Part shown: positions 15,250 through 26,239 of the stretch, piece by piece | Numbering within the stretch: the first letter of the stretch is position 1 | Layout: the number at the start of each line of letters is the position of its first letter | Source of the DNA: Neorhizobium galegae | GTDB lineage: Bacteria > Pseudomonadota > Alphaproteobacteria > Rhizobiales > Rhizobiaceae | DNA length: 64,000 bases | Direction: 5' to 3' | Assembly (NCBI RefSeq): GCF_017877055.1 | Contig: NZ_JAGIPG010000004.1 | Span: 434,001-498,000 of the forward strand | Notes under the pieces: generated by a model | What the model was told of the DNA's origin: nothing | The model's input: the letters and a program-made list of their open reading frames with translations, nothing else | Databases searched by the model: none | Made by a program: the position numbers and the translations under genes

Positions 15250-17666
15250 AGGGCTCAGCCCGTTCCAGGTGGCGTCGAATCACTCGAAATAGAGTGGTCG
15301 AAAGCTCCATGTCGTTCTGCGGTACAGGTTGCGGGGTGATGGTCGGTGTCAAGGAAGGCCAGGTGGTCGCGACGCATGGCGACATGCAGGCCGAGGTCAA
15401 CCGTGGCTTGAACTGCATCAAGGGCTACTTTCTCTCCAAAATCATGTACGGCGAAGACCGTCTGCAGACGCCACTGTTGAGAAAGCGCAATGGCAAGTAC
15501 GCCAAAGACGGAGAGTTCGAGCCGGTCAGTTGGGACGAGGCGTTCGACATCATGGCCGAGCAGTGCAAGAAGGTCCTGAAGGAAAAGGGGCCAACCGCCG
15601 TTGGCATGTTCGGGTCAGGCCAGTGGACGATCTTCGAAGGGTATGCGGCCACCAAGCTGATGCGTGCGGGGTTTCGCTCGAACAACCTCGACCCCAACGC
15701 GCGCCACTGTATGGCCTCCGCGGCCTCCGCATTCATGCGTACGTTCGGCATGGACGAACCGATGGGCTGCTACGACGACTTTGAAAACGCAGACGCCTTT
15801 GTTCTGTGGGGCTCGAACATGGCGGAGATGCATCCGATCCTCTGGACGCGTCTGGCCGACCGGCGTCTCGGTCATCCGCATGTGAAGGTAGCGGTCCTCT
15901 CGACATTCACCCATCGCAGCATGGACCTCGCGGACGTCCCGATTATCTTTACGCCTGGCACCGATCTCGCCATCCTGAACTACATCGCCAACCACATCAT
16001 CACGACCGGGAAGGTGAACGAAGATTTCGTGCAAAAACACACTACCTTCATGAAAGGAGTGACTAATATCGGATACGGCCTCCGGCCGGAGGACCCGCTT
16101 GAACTAAAGGCGGGGAACGCGGCCAATCCGGGTAATATGGAGCCCACGGATTTCGACTCCTTCAAGAAGTTCGTCTCCGACTACACTCTCGAAAAGGTCG
16201 CAGCGCTGACGGGATCGGACCCGGGCTTCCTGAAGCAGCTGGCCGAGCTTTATGCCGATCCGTCCCGAAAAGTTATGTCCTTGTGGACAATGGGCTTCAA
16301 TCAACACGTGCGGGGCGTATGGGCGAACCACATGCTCTACAATCTCCACCTGTTGACGGGCAAGATCTCCGAGCCGGGTAACGGGCCTTTCTCCCTGACC
16401 GGCCAGCCTTCGGCCTGTGGCACGGCGCGCGAGGTTGGGACTTTTGCGCATCGTCTACCTGCAGACATGACGGTCACCAATCCAGAGCACCGACGCCATG
16501 CCGAAGAAATCTGGAAGCTTCCCGAGGGGCACCTCCCGGACAAACCGGGCTACCATGCGGTCCAGCAAGACCGTATGCTAAAGGATGGCAAGCTTAGCTT
16601 CTACTGGGTCCAGGTCAACAACAACATCCAGGCCGCGCCGAACACGAAGAACGAGACCTACCAGGGGTATCGGAACCCGGACAACTTCATTGTCGTCTCG
16701 GACGCCTATCCCACCATCACCGCGATGGCGGCCGACCTCATCCTTCCGGCAGCTATGTGGGTAGAAAAGGAGGGGGCATATGGCAATGCCGAACGCCGGA
16801 CTCACGTATGGCACCAGCTCGTCCAGGCACCGGGTGACGCCCGCTCAGACCTGTGGCAATTGGCAGAGTTTTCCAAGCGCTTCACGACAGAGGAGGTTTG
16901 GCCGCCGGAGACTTTGGAAAAGCACCCGCAATACCGAGGCAAGACCCTCTTCGACGTGCTGTTCAAGAACGGTCAGGTGGACCGCTTCCCGTTGAGCGAA
17001 ATCGATCCGGTTTATGCAAACAATGAAGCCAAAGCGTTCGGGTTCTACATCCAGAAGGGCCTATTCGAGGAATACGCCTCCTTCGGTCGTGGCCACGGGC
17101 ATGATCTTGCACCTTACGACCGCTACCACCAGGAGAGGGGGCTGCGTTGGCCCGTGGTCGACGGCAAGGAGACAAAATGGCGTTATCGCGAGGGGTATGA
17201 TCCATACGTCAAACCGGGGGAAGGGGTAAGGTTCTATGGAAGGCCGGACGGGAAGGCGGTCATTCTTGCCGTTCCTTACGAACCTCCCGCCGAGTCACCG
17301 GACAAGGAGTACGACTTCTGGCTCGTGACGGGGAGGGTTCTTGAACACTGGCATTCCGGCTCGATGACGATGCGGGTGCCGGAGCTGTACAAGGCGTTTC
17401 CTGGTGCTCGATGTTTCATGAACGCTGACGACGCCCGAAAGCGCGGGTTCAATCAGGGCTCAGAGATAAGAATCGTCTCGCGTAGAGGAGAAATCCGCTC
17501 GCGGGTCGAAACTCGCGGCCGCAACCGCATGCCGCCAGGTGTGATCTTCGTGCCCTGGTTCGATGCCAGCCAGTTGATCAACAAGGTCACGCTCGACGCC
17601 ACCGATCCCATCTCCAAACAGACGGATTACAAGAAATGCGCAGTCAAGATACTCCCCGTCGCATAG
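15250..17666 (+). pseudogene. napA: Periplasmic nitrate reductase catalytic subunit, 5'-truncated and frameshifted
   Basis: About 800 codons of NapA (Mo-bisMGD enzyme, nitrate to nitrite) are intact from [11 protein letters not shown] onward, including ARHCMASA with the Mo-ligand Cys and the C-terminal [14 protein letters not shown]. Two lesions are visible. First, codons before 15315 read AQPVPGG...[11 protein letters not shown] in one frame, and FCGTGC follows in the next; one T is missing at 15315-15316, splitting the CxxC of the [4Fe-4S] motif. Second, upstream of about 15250 there is no Tat signal peptide (no twin Arg plus hydrophobic stretch). The open frame from ATG 15204 would give an N-terminus ending [11 protein letters not shown], without the first cluster Cys. 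Export and activity should both fail unless the deletion is a sequencing error. Confidence 0.85.
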
Positions 17667-18127
17667 CTCGTGGTCACTGGACCGTCGTCACAGCGGTTGC
17701 CGCCGGTGTGTTCTCGGGCACGTTCGCAATCGCGCAGATGGTTCCCGATCTATCAGGGCCCGCGGATGCGATGGGGCAGGTACGAGCGAAGCCGATGCCA
17801 AAGTGGAATGTCGATGACGTGCGCAAGATGCGCGCGTACCCGGATCAGCCGCCCGTCATCCCCCATTCCATCGAAGGTTATCAGCTGTCGGTAAACACCA
17901 ATCGCTGTCTCTCATGTCACAAGCGTGAGTTCACCCAAGGTGCTGGAGCGCCCATGATCAGCGTGACCCATTACATGACCCGCGAGGGTCAGATGCTCGC
18001 TGACGTTTCCCCCCGCCGGTATTTTTGCACCGCGTGCCATGTCCCCCAGGCCGATGTGAAGCCGCTTTTGGGCAATACTTTTCGGGACATGAGCCAGATG
18101 GGGGTCCAACCCATGGGGGGAAACTAG
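17636..18127 (+). CDS. napB: Periplasmic nitrate reductase dihaem cytochrome subunit
   Basis: A 163-residue exported dihaem cytochrome c. The N-terminal segment ([19 protein letters not shown]) is a signal peptide; haem sites are CLSCHK at residue 91 and CTACH at residue 131, with the family motifs [11 protein letters not shown]-like [12 protein letters not shown] and [13 protein letters not shown]. NapB passes electrons from NapC to NapA. The start overlaps the napA end by 31 bases. It looks intact even though napA is damaged. Confidence 0.94.
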   Translation: MRSQDTPRRIARGHWTVVTAVAAGVFSGTFAIAQMVPDLSGPADAMGQVRAKPMPKWNVDDVRKMRAYPDQPPVIPHSIEGYQLSVNTNRCLSCHKREFTQGAGAPMISVTHYMTREGQMLADVSPRRYFCTACHVPQADVKPLLGNTFRDMSQMGVQPMGGN

Positions 18128-18129
18128 AG

Positions 18130-18837
18130 ATGGGGAGGATTACGCGATTGGCCGGCTGGATTTGGAAGCTGCTCACGACGCCAGCTGCCACTCTTAGCCT
18201 GGCATTCCTGACCTTGGGAGGCTTTGTCGGGGGGGTGGTTTTCTGGGGTGCATTCAATACCGCGCTGGAAGTCACGAACACGGAAGCTTTCTGCGCCGGT
18301 TGTCACGAGATGCGCACAAATGTCTACGAGGAGATGACCCGAACCGTACACTTCTCGAACCGCTCCGGTGTGCGAGCATCCTGTCCGGACTGCCATGTCC
18401 CTCATGAGTGGACCGACAAGATCGCCCGTAAGATGCAGGCCTCGAAAGAGGTCTGGGGAAAGATCTTCGGAACGATCAATACCCGCGAAAAGTTTCTCGA
18501 TCAGCGACTGCGCCTCGCTCAACACGAGTGGCACCGCCTGAAGGCCAATGACAGTCTGGAGTGCCGCAACTGTCATTCCTCTGTCGCTATGGACCTATCG
18601 AAGCAGACGCAGAGGGCCGCAGACATCCATACCCGCTATCTCCTGAGTGGAAAAGCGACCTGCATCGACTGTCATAAAGGCATCGCGCACGATCTTCCCA
18701 ACATGCAGGGCGTAAAGCCGGGCTGGCAGATGCCAGACGAACTCGAAGACCCACCGGTGCCGGCCGCGTCGGCTATCGACGACCTACGAAACGCAATGGC
18801 GCAGGCACATCGCCAACATGTTGAGCAGGAACGGTGA
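18130..18837 (+). CDS. napC: Tetrahaem quinol dehydrogenase NapC
   Basis: A 235-residue NapC/NirT-family protein: one N-terminal transmembrane helix ([20 protein letters not shown]) and four haem sites, CAGCHEM, CPDCHVP, CRNCHS and CIDCHKG. It oxidises quinol in the membrane and feeds NapB. The ATG at 18130 follows the napB stop by 2 bases. It appears complete, and could serve other periplasmic acceptors if Nap is dead. Confidence 0.95.
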   Translation: MGRITRLAGWIWKLLTTPAATLSLAFLTLGGFVGGVVFWGAFNTALEVTNTEAFCAGCHEMRTNVYEEMTRTVHFSNRSGVRASCPDCHVPHEWTDKIARKMQASKEVWGKIFGTINTREKFLDQRLRLAQHEWHRLKANDSLECRNCHSSVAMDLSKQTQRAADIHTRYLLSGKATCIDCHKGIAHDLPNMQGVKPGWQMPDELEDPPVPAASAIDDLRNAMAQAHRQHVEQER

Positions 18838-19043
18838 GAACGAGCGGTCGCTTGGTGATGCCGCATTCGGCTCGGCTCGACCACGGGGTCAGTACCGGAA
18901 TTTCACCAGATTTCCGACTCCGATGAAACCGCCCCTGTTGCAGCAGAGTGATGGATCGGTGAACCACCCAAAAGGTCAACCCAGAGCGCCACTTGTCCAC
19001 CGCCAATCTAGTTGCTCTGCTTTTCGAGAAAACAATCGGCAGT

Positions 19044-19057
19044 TTGATCTTGCGCAA
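19044..19057. promoter_or_regulatory. FNR/NnrR-type box in front of nosR
   Basis: TTGATCTTGCGCAA has a perfect left half TTGAT, a 4-base spacer and a right half CGCAA (consensus ATCAA), and fits TTG-N8-CAA. It is centred about 60 bp before the nosR ATG at 19111, a usual spacing for activation. It probably controls the whole nosRZDFYLX operon through the local Crp/Fnr protein or NnrR. Confidence 0.7.
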
Positions 19058-19110
19058 TGATGATGTTGCGCGACCGCTTATTGCTGCAGCAGTGATTTCC
19101 GGGAACCCGA

Positions 19111-21276
19111 ATGCGAATCTTTCGTCCAATCCTTCTGCTTTGCACCTACCTTTGTTTTGCGGTTTCCGCCGGCGCTGCCGCGGTTCTGCAACAGTATCTG
19201 CCTGAGACAAACATCTCGGATCTGGTCCCGGGTGCGGACGCCCTCGGACCTATGCGGAAGGACTTGGCCGTCGCTCCGGTGTTAAAGGACGGCCAAACCA
19301 TTGCGTGGGTTTTCGTGACATCCGATTTCGTCGGCACGACCGGCTATTCCGGCAAGCCGATCCATACCCTCGTCGCCGTAGATTTGGATGCGAAAATCGT
19401 CAGCGTGCGGTTGGTGAAGCACTCGGAGCCAATCGTCCTCATCGGAATTCCAGAAGCGAAGGTAAAGGCACTAGTTGCGGGCTATGCCGGCCTGGATCTC
19501 GTCGCCGAGGCAAAATCCGGCGGGACGGCCCATGAGGTGAATATCATCTCCGGTGCCACCGTGACCGTGATGGTGATCGACGATTCGATTGTCCGCTCCG
19601 GCCTAAAGGTCGCCCGGGCCCTCGGCTTGGGTCGGCTGGTGCCGGAAGCCGCTGATGCTGGGCCACGTTTCGAGATCGATCCCGCGGCGAAACAGCCGGC
19701 CGACTGGCCGGAGGCCGAAGGCGACGGGACGGTACGCCGGCTCTCGCTTGATGTGGGGCAGGTCAATGGCGCCTTCGCCGCCCATCCCGATCCGCGCGCC
19801 CGCGATCGGGCATTGACCGCGGCGCCGCAGACCACTTTCGTCGAGATGCAGGTGGCCTTGGTTTCGGTTCCGGCAATCGGCGGTGCCCTGCTCGGGCCGG
19901 CCGAGGAGGCCAACCTTCGCAAATGGCTGGGCGTCGGCGAGCATGCCATCGCCGTAGCAGGACGCGGCCTCTATTCCTTCAAGGGGTCGGGGTATGTGCG
20001 TGGCGGCATCTTCGACCGGATCGTGCTGATCCAGGACGACGTGTCCGTGCGCTTCCGAGACCGCGACCATCATCGCCTTGGCGGAATCGCGCTCCCCGGC
20101 GCGCCGGAATTTACCGAAATGGACCTGTTCCGCATTCCCGCGGGCGTCGGTTTCGATCCCGCAAAGCCGTTCCGCATCCAGCTGCTGGTGCAGCGCGAGG
20201 TCGGTCCAGTAGAGAAGGTCTTCCAGACATTCGATCTCGGCTACCAACTGCCGCAGAGATATCGGCGCGCAATCGCCGCTCCGGCCAAGGAGGCAAAGGA
20301 GGTCGCTGCCGCCGTCAACAAGAGTGAGAACACCGCCCAGGCGGAACTCTGGAAGCGGATCTGGAGCGACAAGCAGGTCGAGATCGCCATAGTCGCCGCC
20401 ATGCTGTTGGTGCTGACCGGCGTATTCTTCTTCCAGAGCTTCGCCACCAAGAATGCCCGCGGCTTCTACATCTTCCGTATGGGTTTCCTAGTCGTGACCT
20501 TGGTCTTCCTTGGCTGGTATGCCAACGCTCAGCTTTCCGTCGTTAATTTGATGGCGCTGTTCGGCAGTCTGGTCAGCGGCTTCTCCTGGCAAGCCTTCCT
20601 GCTCGATCCCCTGACCTTCATCCTCTGGTTTGCAGTTGCAGCGGCCCTGCTGTTCTGGGGCCGGGGGGCCTATTGCGGCTGGCTCTGCCCCTTCGGCGCG
20701 CTGCAGGAACTTACCAACCAGATCGCCCGCAAGCTGCGAATCCCCCAATGGACTCTTCCGTGGGGCCTCCATGAGCGGCTCTGGCCAATAAAATACATGA
20801 TCTTTCTCGGTCTCTTTGGCGCCTCGCTAATGAGTATCGAGCAGGCCGAGCATCTTGCAGAGATCGAACCGTTCAAGACCGCAATTGTCCTGAAGTTCAT
20901 CCGCGCCTGGCCGTTTGTGGCCTATGCCGTGGCCCTCCTGGTCGCCGGGCTGTTCGTCGAACGCTTCTACTGCCGATATCTCTGCCCGCTCGGCGCGGCG
21001 CTGGCGATCCCGGCTCGGCTGCGCATGTTCGACTGGCTCAAGCGGTATCACGAATGCGGAAATCCCTGCCAAACCTGTTCAATCCAATGCCCGGTCCAGG
21101 CGATCCACAAGACCGGGGAAATCAATCCCAACGAATGCATCAACTGTCTGCATTGTCAGGTCCTCTACCAGTCAGAATCCGTCTGCCCGGTCGTGATCAA
21201 GAAAATGAAATCACGGGCAAAGCTGGCCGCAAGTCCGGGGGGCGCTCCGGTCCAAGTTCCCGCAAACAAAGTCTAA
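19111..21276 (+). CDS. nosR: NosR, membrane flavo/iron-sulfur protein for N2O reduction
   Basis: A 721-residue protein: signal peptide, periplasmic FMN-binding domain (residues about 60-170, with [11 protein letters not shown] for covalent FMN attachment), then five or six transmembrane helices and cytoplasmic motifs [13 protein letters not shown] and [10 protein letters not shown]. The C-terminal ferredoxin part has [14 protein letters not shown] and [18 protein letters not shown]. NosR supplies electrons to NosZ and is needed for nos expression. Start at 19111 is unopposed by a strong ribosome site, but the signal peptide fits. It heads the nos operon below the box at 19044. Confidence 0.95.
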   Translation: MRIFRPILLLCTYLCFAVSAGAAAVLQQYLPETNISDLVPGADALGPMRKDLAVAPVLKDGQTIAWVFVTSDFVGTTGYSGKPIHTLVAVDLDAKIVSVRLVKHSEPIVLIGIPEAKVKALVAGYAGLDLVAEAKSGGTAHEVNIISGATVTVMVIDDSIVRSGLKVARALGLGRLVPEAADAGPRFEIDPAAKQPADWPEAEGDGTVRRLSLDVGQVNGAFAAHPDPRARDRALTAAPQTTFVEMQVALVSVPAIGGALLGPAEEANLRKWLGVGEHAIAVAGRGLYSFKGSGYVRGGIFDRIVLIQDDVSVRFRDRDHHRLGGIALPGAPEFTEMDLFRIPAGVGFDPAKPFRIQLLVQREVGPVEKVFQTFDLGYQLPQRYRRAIAAPAKEAKEVAAAVNKSENTAQAELWKRIWSDKQVEIAIVAAMLLVLTGVFFFQSFATKNARGFYIFRMGFLVVTLVFLGWYANAQLSVVNLMALFGSLVSGFSWQAFLLDPLTFILWFAVAAALLFWGRGAYCGWLCPFGALQELTNQIARKLRIPQWTLPWGLHERLWPIKYMIFLGLFGASLMSIEQAEHLAEIEPFKTAIVLKFIRAWPFVAYAVALLVAGLFVERFYCRYLCPLGAALAIPARLRMFDWLKRYHECGNPCQTCSIQCPVQAIHKTGEINPNECINCLHCQVLYQSESVCPVVIKKMKSRAKLAASPGGAPVQVPANKV

Positions 21277-21292
21277 CCCAAGAAGGAAATCG

Positions 21293-23224
21293 ATGATGGA
21301 TCCGAACGAAAACAAAGGGCTGAGCCGCCGGGCTCTGTTCAGTGCTACAGCCGGTGGGGCTGTTCTGGCTGGAATGACAGGACCTGCCGTCCTGGGCCTC
21401 GGCGCTGTCGGCCTTGCGACGCCAGCCAACGCTGCAACCGGGAGCGATGGCTCCGTCGCACCCGGTAAGCTTGACGACTATTACGGCTTCTGGTCCTCGG
21501 GCCAGACCGGCGAAATGCGTATTCTCGGCATCCCCTCCATGCGCGAATTTATGCGGGTACCAGTATTCAATCGCTGCTCAGCTACCGGCTGGGGTCAGAC
21601 AAATGAATCAATCCGAATCCATCAGCGCACGATGTCGGAAAAGACCAAGAAGCAACTCGCCGCCAACGGCAAGAAGATTCACGACAACGGCGACCTGCAC
21701 CATGTGCACATGTCCTTTACGGACGGAAAATATGACGGTCGCTATCTTTTCATGAACGACAAGGCCAACACTCGCGTGGGGCGGGTCCGCTGCGATGTGA
21801 TGAAGACTGATGCCATCCTGGAAATCCCCAACGCCAAGGGCATCCACGGAATGCGTCCGCAGAAATGGCCGAAGACGAACTACGTTTTCTGCAACGGCGA
21901 AGACGAGGCGCCGCTGGTCAACGACGGCTCGACCATGAAGGATTTATCTAGTTATGTGAACATTTTCACCGCAGTCGATGCCGAAAAGTGGGACGTGGCA
22001 TGGCAGGTGCAGGTATCCGGCAATCTAGACAATTGTGATGCCGACTACGAAGGCAAATGGGCCTTCTCGACCAGCTACAACTCCGAAATGGGCATGACGC
22101 TGGAAGAGATGACCAAGTCAGAGATGGACCACGTCGTGGTCTTCAACATTGCCGAGATCGAAAAGGCCATCGCCGCAGGCCAGTATAAGGAGATTAACGG
22201 CGTCAAGGTGTTGGATGGTCGCAAGGAGGCAAAGTCCCTCTTCACCCGTTATATCCCGATCGCCAATAATCCGCACGGCTGCAACATGGCGCCGGACAAG
22301 AAGCATCTGTGCATCGGGGGCAAGCTCTCGCCGACGGTCACGGTCCTCGACGTGACCAAATTCGATGCCTTGTTCTACAAGAATGCCGATCCGCGCAGCG
22401 CTGTGGTGGCGGAACCGGAACTGGGCCTCGGCCCGTTGCACACCGCGTTTGACGGTCGCGGCAATGCCTATACTTCGCTTTTCCTCGACAGCCAGGTGGT
22501 GAAGTGGAACATCGCGGATGCCATCAAGGCGTTTGCTGGCGAAAAGGTCAATCCGATCAAGGACAAGCTGGACGTCCAGTACCAGCCCGGCCACCTGAAG
22601 ACGGTCATGGGCGAGACGCTTGACGCGTCCAATGACTGGCTGGTGTGCCTGTGCAAGTTCTCCAAGGACCGCTTCCTGAATGTCGGCCCGCTAAAGCCGG
22701 AGAACGATCAGTTGATCGACATTTCCGGCGATAAGATGAAGCTCGTGCACGATGGCCCGAACTTCGCCGAACCGCATGACGCGATCGCTGTTGCGCCTTC
22801 CATCCTATCGAACATCCGTTCCACCTGGGACCGCAAGGACCCGATGTGGGCGGAAACCCGCAAACAGGCCGAAGCCGATGGCGTCAACATCGACGAGTGG
22901 ACCGATCAGGTGGTCCGGGACGGCAACAAGGTCCGAGTCTACATGACTTCGGTGGCGCCTGCGTTCAGCCAGGAAAGCTTTACGGTCAAGGAAGGCGACG
23001 AAGTCACCGTCATCGTCACCAATCTTGATGAGATCGATGACCTGACCCACGGCTTCACCATGGGCAACCACGGCGTCGCCATGGAGATCGGGCCCCAGCA
23101 GACGAGTTCGATTACCTTCGTTGCCGCCAACCCTGGTGTCTACTGGTACTACTGCCAGTGGTTCTGCCATGCGTTGCATATGGAAATGCGCGGCCGCATG
23201 TTCGTCGAACCGAAGGCTGCTTGA
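21293..23224 (+). CDS. nosZ: Nitrous oxide reductase (clade I, Tat-exported)
   Basis: A 643-residue multicopper enzyme that reduces N2O to N2 in the periplasm. It begins with a Tat signal ([17 protein letters not shown], cleavage after ANA), marking clade I NosZ. The beta-propeller carries the CuZ histidines (for example DLHHVHMSF and EPHDAI) and the C-terminal cupredoxin the CuA site ([15 protein letters not shown], Cys near 621 and 625). AGAAGGAAATCG precedes two adjacent ATGs. Length is normal and all motifs look intact. Confidence 0.97.
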   Translation: MMDPNENKGLSRRALFSATAGGAVLAGMTGPAVLGLGAVGLATPANAATGSDGSVAPGKLDDYYGFWSSGQTGEMRILGIPSMREFMRVPVFNRCSATGWGQTNESIRIHQRTMSEKTKKQLAANGKKIHDNGDLHHVHMSFTDGKYDGRYLFMNDKANTRVGRVRCDVMKTDAILEIPNAKGIHGMRPQKWPKTNYVFCNGEDEAPLVNDGSTMKDLSSYVNIFTAVDAEKWDVAWQVQVSGNLDNCDADYEGKWAFSTSYNSEMGMTLEEMTKSEMDHVVVFNIAEIEKAIAAGQYKEINGVKVLDGRKEAKSLFTRYIPIANNPHGCNMAPDKKHLCIGGKLSPTVTVLDVTKFDALFYKNADPRSAVVAEPELGLGPLHTAFDGRGNAYTSLFLDSQVVKWNIADAIKAFAGEKVNPIKDKLDVQYQPGHLKTVMGETLDASNDWLVCLCKFSKDRFLNVGPLKPENDQLIDISGDKMKLVHDGPNFAEPHDAIAVAPSILSNIRSTWDRKDPMWAETRKQAEADGVNIDEWTDQVVRDGNKVRVYMTSVAPAFSQESFTVKEGDEVTVIVTNLDEIDDLTHGFTMGNHGVAMEIGPQQTSSITFVAANPGVYWYYCQWFCHALHMEMRGRMFVEPKAA

Positions 23225-23227
23225 TCG

Positions 23228-24556
23228 ATGCGCCTGTCTCTCCTTCTGATCGGCCTTCTTCTCACTTCGCCGCTATCAGCCGCGGAGCGTGAAGTCATGC
23301 CTGGGAAGGGCAGCCTGGCAGCAGCCGTCGCCGGTGCCGAGCCCGGCGACGTGCTCAAGCTCGTGGACGGGGCCTATGGGGGCCCCGTCATCATTGATCG
23401 GCGCCTCACGATCATCGGCCCACGTGGGGCCGTGGTTGATGGGCTCGGCGAAGGCAGCGTGATGACGATTGCCGCGCCAGATGTGATCCTGACCGGCTTT
23501 ACGGTCACGGGCTCCGGCCGCGTGAACCAGAACCTCGATGCCGGCGTCAAGATCATCGAGGGCGCTGATCGCGCCCGGATTGAAGGACTGATGGTCACGG
23601 GCAACCTGCATGGCGTCGACGTGCATGGCGGACGCGACGCGGCCGTTCTGACAAACGAGATCATTGGCACCCGCAGCCCCCGGATGAACGAACGCGGCAA
23701 CGGCATCTATGTTTGGAACAGCCCGGGCACGCGGCTTGAGCGCAACAGGATTCGCTACGGCCGAGACGGCATATTCTCCAATGCAAGCGCGAAGAGCTAC
23801 TATCGTGACAATGTCATGCGGGATCTGCGCTTTGCGGTGCATTTCATGTATACCCGAAATACCGAGGTCACTGGCAATATCTCGATTGGAAATCATCTCG
23901 GCTTTGCCATCATGTTCTCGGACCGGACGAAGATCCGGAACAATCTCAGCCTGGGTGACCGAGAGCATGGGCTGATGCTGAATTACGCCAACAATGCCGA
24001 CGTCACGGGCAACCTGATCCGCGGTGGCGCGAAGAAATGTCTCTTCATCTACAACGCGCACAAGAACGTCATCTGGCACAACCGCTTTGAGGGCTGCGGC
24101 ATCGGCATTCACTTCACCGCCGGCTCCGAAAAGAACGTGCTGACCGACAATGCATTCATCACTAACCGGGAACAGGTGAAGTATGTCGGCACCCGCAACA
24201 TGGAATGGAGCCACGAGGGCAAGGGAAACTTCTGGTCCGACCATCCTGCCTTCGACCTCAACGGCGACGGTGTCGCCGACAGCTTCTATCGGCCCAACGA
24301 CCTGATGGACCAGATCCTCTGGTCACAACCGGCTGCGGGCCTACTCACCGGCTCGCCCGCTGTCCAACTCGTGCGCTGGAGCCAACGGGATTTCCCAGCA
24401 ACGCTGCCCGGAGGCGTGCGCGACAGCGCGCCCCTGATGCACTCTTTGACCATATCCGTCCGGCCCGAAATTCTCGCTTATGAAGCTGAGGCCGCCAACC
24501 GCTGGACCGAAGGAAATCATGATGACGCCGACTCTGACGATCTCTCGTCTCACTAA
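23228..24556 (+). CDS. nosD: NosD, periplasmic beta-helix protein for CuZ assembly
   Basis: A 442-residue exported protein (signal peptide MRLSLLLIGLLLTSPLSAAE) built of parallel beta-helix repeats, as in carbohydrate-binding CASH proteins: IIDRRLTIIGPRGAVVDG, NGIYVWNSPGTRLERNRI, GIHFTAGSEKNVLTDN. NosD works with NosFY to supply sulfide/copper for the CuZ cluster of NosZ. It starts 3 bases after nosZ; its end overlaps nosF by 38 bases. Confidence 0.95.
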   Translation: MRLSLLLIGLLLTSPLSAAEREVMPGKGSLAAAVAGAEPGDVLKLVDGAYGGPVIIDRRLTIIGPRGAVVDGLGEGSVMTIAAPDVILTGFTVTGSGRVNQNLDAGVKIIEGADRARIEGLMVTGNLHGVDVHGGRDAAVLTNEIIGTRSPRMNERGNGIYVWNSPGTRLERNRIRYGRDGIFSNASAKSYYRDNVMRDLRFAVHFMYTRNTEVTGNISIGNHLGFAIMFSDRTKIRNNLSLGDREHGLMLNYANNADVTGNLIRGGAKKCLFIYNAHKNVIWHNRFEGCGIGIHFTAGSEKNVLTDNAFITNREQVKYVGTRNMEWSHEGKGNFWSDHPAFDLNGDGVADSFYRPNDLMDQILWSQPAAGLLTGSPAVQLVRWSQRDFPATLPGGVRDSAPLMHSLTISVRPEILAYEAEAANRWTEGNHDDADSDDLSSH

Positions 24557-25421
24557 GCGGTTTCAGTCCGTGGAGGCGTTGCAAGATGTCTCGCTGTGTC
24601 TGGAGCCTGGAAAGCGCGCCGCTTTGCTCGGTCATAACGGCGCTGGCAAGTCGACGATAATGAAGATCGTCCTTGGCCTCGTCCCGTTCGAAAGCGGCGA
24701 CGTGTCGGTCTGCGGTGCGCGTCCGGGGTCTTCTGAGGCGCGCGCGAAGGTGGCCTACCTTCCGGAAAACGTCGCCTTTCATCCGGCCTTGACCGGGGAA
24801 GAGCAACTCCGCCACTATCTTTCTCTACGGGGCGAACGCCCAAGCCAGGCTATGGAACTGCTGGCGCGTGTGGGCCTCTCGCATGCTGCGCAGCGGCGGA
24901 TCGGCACCTATTCCAAGGGCATGCGTCAGCGTGTGGGGCTCGCTCAGACGCTGATCGGCCACCCCCGCCTGCTGGTGCTCGACGAGCCGACATCCGGCCT
25001 CGACCCGGTGTCACGCCGCGACTTTTATGAACTGCTTGATGGACTTGCGGCGGACGGTACCGCGATCCTCCTGTCGTCGCATGTCCTGACAGAGGTGGAG
25101 GCGCGCACAGACCGCATTCTGATCCTCTCTGGTGGAAAACTCGTGGCCGAAGGCACGCTCGCCGATTTGCGCACGCGCGCGGCGCTGCCGACTGTGCTTC
25201 TGGTTCGCTCAGCGGTTGGCCATGAGGCAGCGTTGGCCGCAGCCTTTCCCCAGGGCATACCTGGCAAAGACGACGTTCTGCGCATCGCCTGCGTCCAGTC
25301 GGAGAAGCTGGCGCTCCTTGCCGGCATCGCCGCCCTGGGCCAGCAGGTGGCGGATCTCGACGTGATCCCGCCGAGCCTCGAGGACATTTACAGCCATTTC
25401 AGCCGGAGGGACGGGCAATGA
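24519..25421 (+). CDS. nosF: NosF, ABC transporter ATP-binding protein
   Basis: A 300-residue ABC ATPase. Walker A is GHNGAGKST, the signature YSKGMRQRVGLAQ, and Walker B LLVLDEPTSGLDP; the switch His sits in LLSSHVLTE. I chose the MM start at 24519 because GAAGGAAATC precedes it; a longer reading from 24480 would lie inside nosD. With NosY it powers the transport step needed for NosZ maturation. Confidence 0.95.
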   Translation: MMTPTLTISRLTKRFQSVEALQDVSLCLEPGKRAALLGHNGAGKSTIMKIVLGLVPFESGDVSVCGARPGSSEARAKVAYLPENVAFHPALTGEEQLRHYLSLRGERPSQAMELLARVGLSHAAQRRIGTYSKGMRQRVGLAQTLIGHPRLLVLDEPTSGLDPVSRRDFYELLDGLAADGTAILLSSHVLTEVEARTDRILILSGGKLVAEGTLADLRTRAALPTVLLVRSAVGHEAALAAAFPQGIPGKDDVLRIACVQSEKLALLAGIAALGQQVADLDVIPPSLEDIYSHFSRRDGQ

Positions 25422-26239
25422 ATCGCATCCTTGCCACTGCCATCTCTGAGTTCCGCATCGCATTCCGCAACCGGTGGGTTTCGATCGCTACCGGCATGAT
25501 GGTTCTCTTCGCGCTTGTACTGGCTGCCGCCGGCTCCGCTCCCACCGGCGATGTCGGCGTCGACCGGCTGTCCGTAACGGTGGCGTCGCTGACCTCGCTT
25601 GCCGTTTACCTCGTTCCTCTGCTGGCGCTGTTGATGAGCTTCGACGCGGTGGCCGGCGAGGTGGAGCGCGGCACGCTTCCTCTGCTGCTCACCTATCCGG
25701 TCTCGCGTCTGCAGATCCTGCTTGGCAAGTTGCTTGCGCATCTTGCCATCCTCGCGCTCGCGGTCGCCCTCGGATATGGTGCGGCGGCGCTGGTCGCCGT
25801 CTGGTCGGATCCCGGTGCGGTGGCCGGTCTGGCCTCTCTATGGCGGCTGATCTGGTCCTCGGTTCTGCTCGGCGCGACCTTTCTCGGTGCCGGCTACACA
25901 CTCTCGTCCCTGGCGCGACGGCCCTCTGGGGCAGCTGGGCTCGCTGTCGCCGTCTGGCTGGTTGCTGTTGTTCTCTACGATCTCGCCTTGCTGGCGCTGA
26001 TCGTCTCGGACGGTGGCGGAGCCTTCACAACGCAGGCGCTGCCCATCGCTCTGCTCGCCAATCCGGCCGATGCATTCCGCGTGTTCAATCTCTCCGCGGC
26101 GGCGGCGGTCGCTGCGGCGGGCGGCATCGGAGGGGCGGCGTACTCTATCCCAATTTGGCAGTCGGCTGCGTCTCTTCTTCTCTGGCCGCTGGCATCCGTC
26201 GCGGTTGCGACCGCAGCCTTTCGGAAGGTGACACCATGA
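25418..26239 (+). CDS. nosY: NosY, ABC transporter permease
   Basis: A 273-residue membrane protein with about six transmembrane helices (for example WVSIATGMMVLFALVLAAAG, LTSLAVYLVPLLALLMSFD) and the motif GEVERGTLPLLLTYPVSR, which is the coupling segment of this permease type. It overlaps nosF and nosL by 4 bases each (ATGA), so the three are translationally coupled. Confidence 0.95.
   Translation: MNRILATAISEFRIAFRNRWVSIATGMMVLFALVLAAAGSAPTGDVGVDRLSVTVASLTSLAVYLVPLLALLMSFDAVAGEVERGTLPLLLTYPVSRLQILLGKLLAHLAILALAVALGYGAAALVAVWSDPGAVAGLASLWRLIWSSVLLGATFLGAGYTLSSLARRPSGAAGLAVAVWLVAVVLYDLALLALIVSDGGGAFTTQALPIALLANPADAFRVFNLSAAAAVAAAGGIGGAAYSIPIWQSAASLLLWPLASVAVATAAFRKVTP

Noticed and set aside
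23276-24244. A 322-codon minus-strand frame
   Set aside because: It is antisense to the beta-helix repeats of nosD, which produce long complementary open frames.
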